A DNA stretch of 7,258 nt from Lachnospiraceae bacterium (GTDB lineage Bacteria > Bacillota > Clostridia > Lachnospirales > Lachnospiraceae), in NCBI GenBank assembly GCA_016301965.1, contig JAEDOO010000095.1, positions 1-7,258 of the forward strand. Reading direction: 5' to 3'. The position numbers were made by a program, and so were the translations under genes. The notes beneath the pieces are model-generated. The model was not told the DNA's origin. It did no database searches and worked only from the letters and a program-made list of their open reading frames with translations. Positions within the stretch are counted from its first letter, which is position 1; each line of letters opens with the position of its first letter. This document shows, in pieces, positions 1-6,008 of the stretch.

Positions 1-1255
1 CGTCACGGCTGATGGGGTCAAAGTTATAAAGTTCACCTCTGGCATAGCTTCCCGGGAAGGCACCTTCAAAGAAACGATACAGGTATTCCTTGTGCAGCTG
101 CGGATTGATCTGCAGACGTCTCTCCTCGTCCTCATCCAGGCCCCAGCCGATATCATCGTGGCAGCGGAGGTAATTGACAAAATAACAGTTTTTCGGCAAG
201 CTGTGGATCACATCCATCTGATGCTTCAAAAGCCGGGCATCCTCCGCGGCAAGAGCGCTCCAGAGATTGACCATGCTGGATACGCCGTAAAGCATATGAC
301 ATTCCGGCTCACTCTCCGTTCCGAAATACGCCGGAAGTTCACGGGGAGCCATAACCACCTCACCTTTTAAGATGACACAGGGACAAACGATCTCCAGAAT
401 CATACGAAGCATACGTACAATGGTGTGGACCTGGGGCAGATTACGGCAGTTAGTACCGATCTCTTTCCAGATATAGGGCACAGCATCAATACGGAAGATC
501 TCCACACCCATGTTGGCCAGGAACAGAATATTGCCCACCATCTCCCGAAAAACCCGCGGATTGTGATAATTCAGATCCCACTGATACGGATAGAAGGTGG
601 TCAGCACATGCTTTTTCATCTGCTCATTCCAGGTAAAGTTGCCCGGGGCTGTAGTCGGAAATACCTGGGGCATGGTCCGCTCAAACTGGGAGGGAATATC
701 ATACGTATCGTAGCACTGGTACATGTCGATGTACTCCTGCTCTCCCGCCTTGGCCCTCATCGCCCATTCGTGGGTATCTGCCGTATGGTTCATGACTACA
801 TCCAGGCAGAGACTGATGCCTCTTTTGCGAAGCTCTGCCGTTAAAAGCTCCAGATCCTCATTTGTACCGATCTCAGGATCCACGCAGGTAAAATCTTCCA
901 CCGCATAGCCGCCGTCATTGTTCGGATGGGGCATTTTCAACAGGGGCATCAGATGAAGGTAGGTAATCTTCTGTTCAGAAAGATAATCCAGATGACCAAT
1001 CAGACCTTTCAGTCCGCCGGCAAACAGTTTGGGATACATGGTCATACCGAGCATTTTTCCGTCACGGTACCACTGGGGATCAGCCAGTCTCTGGGCATCC
1101 AGTTTTTTCAATACATCGGATCTCTTTTCGAAATACGATTCCATCGTGTCAAGAAGTTTTGTAAACTCTGCCTCGTTTCCATATAGAGACATATATTTCT
1201 CACGAAGCTCTTTTTCATGAAGCTGCACAGCTGTTGTCCATTGGCTCTTTTTCAT
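1..1255 (-). CDS. Amylosucrase-type GH13 glucosyltransferase (partial, C-terminus beyond window)
   Basis: Glycoside hydrolase family 13 enzyme closest to amylosucrase (GH13_4), which moves glucose from sucrose to an alpha-1,4-glucan or to water and releases fructose. It should be cytoplasmic, as no signal peptide is seen. The 418 visible residues match the known Neisseria polysaccharea enzyme along their length: an N-terminal helical part, QWY near 61, DLFAG/LKG-like LFAGGLKG near 77-84, YLHLMP at 99-104, DGGYAV at 114-119, MNHT at 155-158 and QWDLNY at 225-230. Catalytic residues are present: nucleophile D257 (FRIDAV), acid/base E299 (LKGEV) and transition-state aspartate D367 (CHDDIGW); D114 and Y117 match the glucose-binding pair. 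The start is the ATG at 1253-1255, with GGGGGT 8 nt upstream. The family is usually about 630-650 aa, so roughly one third is missing through the window edge. A sucrose hydrolase or related transglucosidase cannot be excluded without the C-terminal acceptor-site residues. Confidence 0.9.
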   Translation of the reverse strand, partial: MKKSQWTTAVQLHEKELREKYMSLYGNEAEFTKLLDTMESYFEKRSDVLKKLDAQRLADPQWYRDGKMLGMTMYPKLFAGGLKGLIGHLDYLSEQKITYLHLMPLLKMPHPNNDGGYAVEDFTCVDPEIGTNEDLELLTAELRKRGISLCLDVVMNHTADTHEWAMRAKAGEQEYIDMYQCYDTYDIPSQFERTMPQVFPTTAPGNFTWNEQMKKHVLTTFYPYQWDLNYHNPRVFREMVGNILFLANMGVEIFRIDAVPYIWKEIGTNCRNLPQVHTIVRMLRMILEIVCPCVILKGEVVMAPRELPAYFGTESEPECHMLYGVSSMVNLWSALAAEDARLLKHQMDVIHSLPKNCYFVNYLRCHDDIGWGLDEDEERRLQINPQLHKEYLYRFFEGAFPGSYARGELYNFDPISRD

Positions 1256-1329
1256 CACGCTTTACCCCCGTAGTTTCATCTTGGTTTCATTTTTCCATTG
1301 TTCTTGTTGCACGGTATTCTATCGTTGTA

Positions 1330-1352
1330 TAACCGGTTAAGTAACCGGTTAC
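1330..1352. promoter_or_regulatory. Tandem LacI-type operator pair O1 (amylosucrase side)
   Basis: Two copies of the perfect 10-bp palindrome TAACCGGTTA lie at 1330-1339 and 1342-1351, with centres 12 bp apart. The second extends to the 12-bp palindrome GTAACCGGTTAC (1341-1352). Each has the central CG step into which LacI-family hinge leucines insert. The pair lies between the candidate amylosucrase promoter and its start codon. The probable binder is the divergently encoded LacI-family protein; this is inferred from position and operator form. Confidence 0.75.
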
Positions 1353-1366
1353 TTTCAAGTAAATTC

Positions 1367-1395
1367 ATCTTACCATCAAGTTTTTCTGCCGTCAA
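1367..1395 (-). promoter_or_regulatory. Candidate sigma-A promoter of the amylosucrase gene
   Basis: On the minus strand, TTGACG (1390-1395) is separated by exactly 17 bp from TAAGAT (1367-1372). Transcription would start near 1360, just before the first operator pair, which is the classic place for a repressor to block. A second possible promoter lies closer to the gene: TTACTT (1339-1344), 17 bp, TAGAAT (1316-1321), with its -35 inside the operator. Either would be covered by a repressor bound at 1330-1352. Confidence 0.55.
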
Positions 1396-1459
1396 TCCAT
1401 TATTTTATCTTTGTATAGTTTGTCAGGTATATGTTGATTTTCTTTGTTATTCTTATACA

Positions 1460-1481
1460 AAACCGGTTACTTAACCGATTA
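1460..1481. promoter_or_regulatory. Tandem LacI-type operator pair O2 (regulator side, one degenerate half)
   Basis: AACCGGTT (1461-1468) and AACCGATT (1473-1480) again have centres 12 bp apart. Read on the minus strand this pair repeats the core of O1, so O1 and O2 are inverted copies with pair centres 130 bp apart. The second unit has lost perfect symmetry by one base. O2 ends 4 bp before the -35 box of the regulator promoter, so it could serve autoregulation or looping with O1. Confidence 0.68.
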
Positions 1482-1484
1482 CTC

Positions 1485-1513
1485 TTGTTCGTTTTCTGTT
1501 CTTTTGCTATACT
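1485..1513 (+). promoter_or_regulatory. Sigma-A promoter of the LacI-family regulator gene
   Basis: TTGTTC (1485-1490) and TATACT (1508-1513) are separated by exactly 17 bp. A start near 1520 would leave a leader of about 200 nt before the ATG at 1724. Nothing with strong secondary structure was recognised in that leader. Operator pair O2 directly abuts the upstream edge of this promoter. Confidence 0.6.
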
Positions 1514-1709
1514 GGAAATAATAAGCGGACTGTATTGCGCAGATTTTGAGCATATAGATTCATTATGGCATTTTGTACCCTTTCGTATCCGTTTAGTACC
1601 TCCACAGATACGATTCAAGAGCACATAAAAATCAGCTATACCGAAGATGTTTGCTCTCACCTGTATCATATTTTACATTTGATTCATTTTTGCATTAATA
1701 CTCATACAC

Positions 1710-1716
1710 AGGAAGG
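1710..1716 (+). promoter_or_regulatory. Ribosome binding site that fixes the regulator start
   Basis: AGGAAGG lies 7 nt before the ATG at 1724. The reading frame is open back to an ATG at 1565, but that one lacks a Shine-Dalgarno sequence and would add 53 residues in front of the DNA-binding domain. LacI-family helix-turn-helix domains normally begin within a few residues of the N-terminus, so 1724 is preferred. Confidence 0.8.
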
Positions 1717-1723
1717 ATTTCTC

Positions 1724-2776
1724 ATGGGAAAGAAAAAAAACGTCACCTTTAATGACATTGCAGAATATACTCATTTTTCCAAAACCACGATCTCCCGGTA
1801 TTTTAACAACCCGGACTCTCTGACATTGGAAAACCAGCAGATCATTGCCGATGCTCTGGAAAAGCTGGATTATAAAGAAAACAAAGTGGCCCGCATATTG
1901 GCCAGCGGCAAGACAGAATTTATCGGAGTCATAGTTCCCGATCTGTATCACCACTACTATTCTGAGATCCTGGATCAGATCCTTGCTACTTATGAAACCT
2001 ACGGCTACAAATTTCTCGTGTTCATCGGAAATGAACACGAAGAAACCGAACGTCGGTATATTCAGGAACTTATGGCCTATAAAATCGAAGGACTGATCAT
2101 CTTAAGTCACACCATTCCTTCAAAGGAACTGGCCGATCTGCAGATCCCTGTGGTAACTATCGAACGAGAGGATGAATTTGTATCCAGCGTCAATACCGAT
2201 AACTATGTGGGAGGCAGGCAGGCGGCCTCACTTCTTTCAGAACATGGCTGCGACGTACTTCTGCACATTAACTCTACTTCCTGCAAAGGCACCCCCTCCT
2301 ATGGACGTGTGCGTGGCTTTACAGATGTATGCCAGGAAAAACAGCTGCGTCACGAAGTATTTCTTCGGGATTTTGGGCAGGACTGCGAAACAACGTATCC
2401 TGTACTGGTTTCCATCGTGGACGAGATTGAAAAGAACTATCCGAACAATAGAAAGGGCATTTTTGCCTCCAACGATAATATTGCCAATATAATTTTAAAT
2501 ATTCTGGTGCGGAAATATGGTACCCTGCCGGATACGTATCAGATCATAGGCTTCGACAATTCTCCGATATCACGAGAGGCAGTATTTCCCATCACCACAA
2601 TTGCGCAAAAGATCGATGTCCTCGCAAACGAAGCTGTCAGCATCCTGGTTACGGAAATGAACGAACGAAAAAAAAGAAGACCGGTTCTTTCTCAGCAGCC
2701 GATCCACAAGACGATTCCTCCGGTGCTTATTCGCAGAGAAACCACGGAGGGGGATGCTCTCTGTAATGATAAATAA
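1724..2776 (+). CDS. LacI/GalR-family transcriptional regulator, probable repressor of the divergent amylosucrase gene
   Basis: A 350-aa LacI-family regulator, the usual length. The helix-turn-helix spans about residues 7-28 (VTFNDIAEYTHFSKTTISRYFN), with K20 and T21 at the recognition positions held by Tyr-Gln in E. coli LacI. The hinge helix is near 53-61 (KVARILA), where L59 is the probable minor-groove lever. A periplasmic-binding-protein-like ligand domain follows: IGVIVPDL at 67-74, R196 in a YGRVRGF motif and D251 in FASND (both expected to contact a sugar), GFDNS at 276-280 and ITTIAQ at 290-295. It is transcribed away from the amylosucrase gene, and both face palindromes with a central CG, so local control is likely. 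The ligand is not shown by the sequence; sucrose or a derived sugar is an inference. The last 30 or so residues are charged and less family-like. Confidence 0.93.
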   Translation: MGKKKNVTFNDIAEYTHFSKTTISRYFNNPDSLTLENQQIIADALEKLDYKENKVARILASGKTEFIGVIVPDLYHHYYSEILDQILATYETYGYKFLVFIGNEHEETERRYIQELMAYKIEGLIILSHTIPSKELADLQIPVVTIEREDEFVSSVNTDNYVGGRQAASLLSEHGCDVLLHINSTSCKGTPSYGRVRGFTDVCQEKQLRHEVFLRDFGQDCETTYPVLVSIVDEIEKNYPNNRKGIFASNDNIANIILNILVRKYGTLPDTYQIIGFDNSPISREAVFPITTIAQKIDVLANEAVSILVTEMNERKKRRPVLSQQPIHKTIPPVLIRRETTEGDALCNDK

Positions 2777-2780
2777 CAAC

Positions 2781-2820
2781 AGGGCTGGCTCAAAATCAGC
2801 ATGCCAGCCCTATTCTTATA
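2781..2820 (+). terminator. Rho-independent-like terminator after the LacI-family gene
   Basis: A perfect 9-bp stem AGGGCTGGC (2781-2789) / GCCAGCCCT (2803-2811) has a 13-nt loop and starts 4 bp after the stop codon. A T-rich tail follows, but the T6 run only arrives at about 2824-2829, so strength is uncertain. Confidence 0.72.
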
Positions 2821-2893
2821 CTATTTTTTCATTACAGCAAAATTTATATTTTAACCTTTGAAAACCATGCAGGTATTCGTTGAGAAATTCGAA

Positions 2894-2959
2894 TCAAATT
2901 TGATACAAGGTAGATTTTCCTGCGCCATTCACGCCAGCAATGATTACATATTTTTTCAC
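2894..2959 (-). pseudogene. Truncated zeta-toxin-like P-loop kinase (N-terminal remnant)
   Basis: A GTG at 2957-2959 opens a frame that reads VKKYVIIAGVNGAGKSTLYQ, one further Ile, then stops with TGA at 2894-2896. The GVNGAGKST segment is a Walker A motif of the form typical of zeta-toxin family kinases (UDP-N-acetylglucosamine kinases in characterised members). Those proteins usually run to about 190 residues or more, so nearly everything after the P-loop is gone. Only about 80 bp separate the stop from the terminator of the neighbouring gene, and none of it clearly continues the family in another frame, which suggests a deletion. The start shares one base with the stop of the upstream small gene, the translational coupling expected of a toxin-antitoxin operon. 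The remnant cannot be an active toxin. Confidence 0.72.
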
Positions 2960-3138
2960 TAAAATAAATTCCTCTCAACAACCATCTTCTGCTTCATTTG
3001 AAGAAGAAAATCACCGATCATTTCATAAAATGATCTTTCCTCTTCTGTTTTTGCTTCCAGCACTAACTGAAGTGTGTCTTCTGGTTGCAGCGACGTTATA
3101 TCTTTAAAAATCTCACTATATTTTTCTACATCACACAT
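2959..3138 (-). CDS. Small antitoxin-like protein of a zeta-toxin module (orphaned)
   Basis: A 59-aa acidic, helical protein: residues 1-20 are MCDVEKYSEIFKDITSLQPE, then LQLVLEAKTEEERSFYEMIG and a basic LLQMKQK tail. No membrane segment is present. It sits immediately before, and overlaps by 1 bp, a zeta-toxin-like P-loop start, so the likely role is the partner antitoxin. This is inferred from gene order and from my recollection of similar small genes next to zeta-type toxins in Lachnospiraceae; it is shorter than the classic epsilon antitoxin (about 90 aa). The start at 3136-3138 is chosen because AGAGGTG lies 5 nt upstream; an in-frame ATG 45 bp further up lacks this. A separate promoter is visible. 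The toxin is truncated, so the protein probably has no cognate target at this locus. Confidence 0.72.
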   Translation of the reverse strand: MCDVEKYSEIFKDITSLQPEDTLQLVLEAKTEEERSFYEMIGDFLLQMKQKMVVERNLF

Positions 3139-3143
3139 ATTTT

Positions 3144-3150
3144 CACCTCT
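3144..3150 (-). promoter_or_regulatory. Ribosome binding site that fixes the antitoxin-like start
   Basis: AGAGGTG on the minus strand lies 5 nt before the ATG at 3136-3138. It selects the 59-residue product over a 74-residue reading from 3183. Confidence 0.7.
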
Positions 3151-3197
3151 GTCTGCAGTTTTAATGAGTTTGTTTTTAACCATGCATTTTTTCTTAT

Positions 3198-3226
3198 ATT
3201 GTATGCAATAAACTTTGAAAAATCAA
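3198..3226 (-). promoter_or_regulatory. Sigma-A promoter of the antitoxin/toxin remnant
   Basis: TTGATT (3221-3226) and TACAAT (3198-3203) on the minus strand are separated by exactly 17 bp. Transcription would start near 3191, about 50 nt before the antitoxin-like ATG. The promoter lies downstream of the pnp terminator, so the module has its own transcription unit. Confidence 0.65.
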
Positions 3227-3267
3227 GAAGCGAAATCAGCCCTGAAATCCTCCAAAAATATGATAAA

Positions 3268-3293
3268 AGGCTGCTGCAAAACTGCAACAGCCT
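3268..3293 (-). terminator. Terminator of the rpsO-pnp unit
   Basis: On the minus strand, AGGCTGTTGC pairs with GCAGCAGCCT (10 bp including one G-U) around a 6-nt loop and is followed directly by TTTT. It begins 13 bp after the pnp stop codon. The plus-strand reading is also T-rich after the stem, so weak bidirectional action is possible. Confidence 0.85.
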
Positions 3294-3306
3294 ATTTCTT
3301 TACTCT

Positions 3307-5403
3307 TTATCTCTGATCAGCCGGAACATCCTTGATGGAAAAGCTGATTCTTCCCATCTTGTCCTTGCCCAGGCATACAACTTTTACTTTGTCTCCCAGA
3401 GTCAGCACATCTTCCACATGGTTGATTCTCTCCTTGCAGATCTTGGAGATATGAACCATACCCTCTTTGCCCGGAGCAAACTCAAGGAATGCACCGAACT
3501 CTTTGATGCTGACAACCTTACCTGTGAAGATCTGTCCTGCCTCAAAGTCTGTAGTGATGATACGAACATACTCTGCAGCTTTATCCATCATGGCCTGATC
3601 TGTACCGCAGATGGAAACAGCACCGTCATCTGTGATATCGATCTTAACGCCGGTCTCCTCGATGATAGCATTGATGGTCTTACCTCTCTGACCAACCACA
3701 TCACCTATCTTCTGCGGGTCGATCATCAGCTGCATGATCTTCGGAGCGTATTTGCTCAGCTGCTTACGCGGCTCTGCGATACAGGGCTCCATACATGTGC
3801 TCATGATGAACTCACGTGCTTCGTGGGTACGACGGATAGCCTCCTCCACGATCGGACGGGTCAGACCATGGATCTTGATATCCATCTGGATAGCGGTGAT
3901 ACCTTTTCTGGTACCTGTTACCTTAAAGTCCATATCGCCGAAGAAGTCTTCCAGCCCCTGGATATCGGTCAGAACGATGTAATCATCATCTGTCTCACCG
4001 GTCACCAGACCACAGGAAATACCGGCAACCATGGCCTTGATCGGCACACCTGCTGCCATAAGGGACATACAGGATGCACAGGTGGAAGCCATGGATGTGG
4101 ATCCGTTAGACTCGAAGGTCTCGGATACGGCACGAATAGCGTAGGGGAATTCCTCCTCTGTGGGCAGTACCGGCAGAAGAGCTCTCTCAGCCAGCGCACC
4201 ATGACCGATCTCACGGCGTCCCGGTCCTCTGGAGGGCTTTGTCTCACCTACAGAGTAGGACGGGAAGTTGTAGTGATGCATATATCTCTTGGTTGTTGTA
4301 AACTCATCCAGACCGTCAACCTTCTGTGCTTCAGACAGCGGTGCCAGCGTTACCACGTCACAGATCTGTGTCTGTCCTCTGGTGAACATAGCGGAACCAT
4401 GTACACGCGGAATGATATCTACCTCAGCTGCCAGCGGGCGGATCTGCTCGATAGCACGGCCATCGGGACGTTTGTGATCCTTCAGGATCATCTTGCGAAC
4501 GGTCTTCTTCTGGTACTGGTACAGAGCCTCATCCAGCTTGCCCAGCCACTCTTCGTTCTCAGCGAAGGCTTCTGCCATTTTTTCACGGATAACTTTGATG
4601 TTGCCTTCCCTGGTCTGCTTGTCATCTGTGAAAACAGCAGTCTCCATCTCTTCCGGAGAAACGACCTCCTTCATGGCAGCAAACAGTTCTTCCGGAACAG
4701 CAAAGCTCTCATACTCATGTTTCGGTTTGCCGCACTCTGCAATAATACCATCAAAGAATTTAATGATCTCCTGGTTTACCTCATGGGCTTTATAAATAGC
4801 CTCAATCATCTTGTCATCCGGAACTTCGTTGGCACCGGCTTCGATCATGATAACCTTTTCTCTGGTAGATGCTACGGTCAGCTGCAGGTCAGAAACCACA
4901 CGCTGCGCCATAGTCGGGTTAACGATCAGCTCGCCGTCGATCATACCCATCTGTGTAGCTGCACAGGGACCGTCAAAGGGGATATCGGAAATGCAGGTAG
5001 CGATGGAAGAACCCAGCATTGCCGGAATCTCCGGATTGCAGTCCGGATCCACACTCATGACCAGGTTGTTCAGGGTAACATCGTTTCTGTAATCCTTCGG
5101 GAACAGCGGTCTCATGGGACGGTCAATGACACGGGAAGTCAGTGTGGCATGCTCACTGGCTTTGCCTTCACGTTTGTTAAATCCTCCCGGGATTTTACCT
5201 ACAGCATACATTTTTTCTTCGTAATCCACGCTCAGCGGGAAGAAATCGATGCCTTCACGGGGTTTGTCGGATGCTGTTGCGGTGGAAAGAATAACTGTCT
5301 CACCGTAATGAATCAGAACTGCGCCGTTGGCCTGCTTAGCCACTCTGTCCACATCGATGGTCAGTGTTCTTCCGGCCAGCTCCATAGAATAGCTTTTGAA
5401 CAT
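3307..5403 (-). CDS. pnp: Polyribonucleotide nucleotidyltransferase (PNPase)
   Basis: A 698-aa phosphorolytic 3'-5' exoribonuclease that degrades RNA to nucleoside diphosphates and can add tails in reverse; it acts as a trimer in the cytoplasm. Domains in order: first RNase PH fold (about 5-145), helical linker (about 240-310), second RNase PH fold (about 315-540), KH (about 556-615) and S1 (about 622-692). Visible signatures include RPLFPKDYRND at 98-108, TRGQTQ at 341-346 and SNGSTSMAS at 432-440. FFGDMDFKV at 487-495 together with D486 gives D486 and D492, the same numbering as the E. coli metal-binding catalytic aspartates. The KH GXXG loop reads GQRG (571-574). The start at 5401-5403 has AAGGAG 6 nt upstream; the frame stays open for 35 more codons, but that extension is not PNPase-like. 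It lies 305 bp downstream of rpsO. Confidence 0.98.
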   Translation of the reverse strand: MFKSYSMELAGRTLTIDVDRVAKQANGAVLIHYGETVILSTATASDKPREGIDFFPLSVDYEEKMYAVGKIPGGFNKREGKASEHATLTSRVIDRPMRPLFPKDYRNDVTLNNLVMSVDPDCNPEIPAMLGSSIATCISDIPFDGPCAATQMGMIDGELIVNPTMAQRVVSDLQLTVASTREKVIMIEAGANEVPDDKMIEAIYKAHEVNQEIIKFFDGIIAECGKPKHEYESFAVPEELFAAMKEVVSPEEMETAVFTDDKQTREGNIKVIREKMAEAFAENEEWLGKLDEALYQYQKKTVRKMILKDHKRPDGRAIEQIRPLAAEVDIIPRVHGSAMFTRGQTQICDVVTLAPLSEAQKVDGLDEFTTTKRYMHHYNFPSYSVGETKPSRGPGRREIGHGALAERALLPVLPTEEEFPYAIRAVSETFESNGSTSMASTCASCMSLMAAGVPIKAMVAGISCGLVTGETDDDYIVLTDIQGLEDFFGDMDFKVTGTRKGITAIQMDIKIHGLTRPIVEEAIRRTHEAREFIMSTCMEPCIAEPRKQLSKYAPKIMQLMIDPQKIGDVVGQRGKTINAIIEETGVKIDITDDGAVSICGTDQAMMDKAAEYVRIITTDFEAGQIFTGKVVSIKEFGAFLEFAPGKEGMVHISKICKERINHVEDVLTLGDKVKVVCLGKDKMGRISFSIKDVPADQR

Positions 5404-5579
5404 AATTTTCTCCTTTTCTCGACTGTACACACGTACGTATAAAGCAGACGAAAACCTTTCCGCGATCTTCAATCGTGAGGAAAAATCTCCGAAACAACTG
5501 AAAAACACATCATCCGCTGATATCCTTTTCAGTGGTCTCGGGTGGTCTGTTTTATTATCGTAGCTGTGTGATTATTCTT

Positions 5580-5606
5580 GTATCTGTTCAGTAACTTCAC
5601 AGATAC
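5580..5606 (-). promoter_or_regulatory. Hairpin in the pnp leader
   Basis: A perfect 8-bp inverted repeat GTATCTGT (5580-5587) / ACAGATAC (5599-5606) has an 11-nt loop, about 175 nt upstream of the pnp start. In E. coli, pnp expression is controlled through a leader hairpin cut by RNase III and then degraded by PNPase; a similar role here is only inferred. Read on the plus strand the stem is followed by TTTTTC and could act as a terminator in that direction. No convincing pnp-specific promoter was found in the leader. Confidence 0.4.
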
Positions 5607-5648
5607 TTTTTCTTCTCCTTTCAGCATCTGCAGATCTGAAAAAGAGAT

Positions 5649-5664
5649 TCCTGCTTTTGCAGGA
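5649..5664 (-). terminator. Second, weaker hairpin of the rpsO-pnp intergenic terminator
   Basis: On the minus strand, TCCTGC-AAAA-GCAGGA forms a 6-bp stem with a 4-nt loop and is followed by ATCTCTTTTTC. It lies 7 nt after the first terminator hairpin, so the two form a tandem. Confidence 0.5.
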
Positions 5665-5671
5665 TTTTGAA

Positions 5672-5695
5672 AAAGGGCGGATAAATCCGCCCTTT
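5672..5695 (-). terminator. Strong terminator-like hairpin directly after rpsO
   Basis: AAAGGGCGGAT (5672-5682) and ATCCGCCCTTT (5685-5695) are perfectly complementary, giving an 11-bp GC-rich stem with a very tight loop (or a 9-bp stem with a 6-nt loop). On the minus strand a short T tract (part of the stem, then TTC) follows. It starts 13 bp after the rpsO stop. Since pnp normally depends partly on read-through from rpsO, this hairpin probably terminates only a fraction of transcripts. Confidence 0.8.
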
Positions 5696-5708
5696 ATCCG
5701 AAACCTGA

Positions 5709-5975
5709 TTACTTTCTGATACCAGCTTTTTCGATCAGTGCACGATATCTTTCGATATCTGTCTTCTTCAGGTAATCCAGAAGACCACGTCTCTGACCAA
5801 CCAGCTTCAGCATACCACGTCTGGAGTGATGATCTTTGTGATGTGTTTTCAGATGCTCTGTGAGCTCTTTGATACGCTCAGTCAGGATAGCTACCTGTAC
5901 TTCCGGTGAACCTGTGTCTCCAGGTGTTCTTGCAAATTCTGCCATGATGGCTGCTTTCTTTTCTTTTGAAATCAT
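5709..5975 (-). CDS. rpsO: 30S ribosomal protein S15
   Basis: Complete 88-aa S15, the usual length. It binds the central domain of 16S rRNA at the three-way junction of helices 20, 21 and 22 and nucleates platform assembly with S6 and S18. Family hallmarks are the N-terminal helix, DTGSPEVQ at about 20-27, HLKTHHKDHHSRRGM at about 41-55 with the rRNA-contacting HHSRRG, and the C-terminal LLDYLKKTD...Y segment. The start at 5973-5975 has a full AAGGAGG 8 nt upstream (5984-5990). It is transcribed ahead of pnp, a widespread bacterial arrangement, and has its own promoter and structured leader. Confidence 0.99.
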   Translation of the reverse strand: MISKEKKAAIMAEFARTPGDTGSPEVQVAILTERIKELTEHLKTHHKDHHSRRGMLKLVGQRRGLLDYLKKTDIERYRALIEKAGIRK

Positions 5976-6008
5976 GTTGATTTCCTCCTTAATTTTTAAT
6001 AATCGCCG

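Noticed and set aside
92..1220. Several plus-strand open frames of 60-140 codons opposite the amylosucrase gene
   Set aside because: They overlap a well-supported GH13 gene on the other strand, lack ribosome binding sites and show no domain pattern.
1400..1669. Minus-strand 89-codon frame in the divergent control region
   Set aside because: It overlaps operator pair O2 and the regulator promoter. The composition is that of AT-rich spacer and there is no good Shine-Dalgarno sequence.
1565..1723. N-terminal extension of the LacI-family protein to an upstream ATG
   Set aside because: No ribosome binding site at 1565. The extension would place 53 unrelated residues before the helix-turn-helix, while AGGAAGG clearly serves the ATG at 1724.
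3085..5442. A 785-codon open frame on the plus strand opposite pnp
   Set aside because: It lies entirely antisense to an unmistakable PNPase gene and runs through its terminator. Its translation is rich in His, Cys and Ser with no family pattern, as expected from the codon bias of the opposite strand.
5529..5627. A 32-codon minus-strand frame in the pnp leader (possible leader peptide)
   Set aside because: No Shine-Dalgarno sequence before its ATG, and no regulatory codon run; the AGGAG within it is internal. Kept only as a remote possibility.
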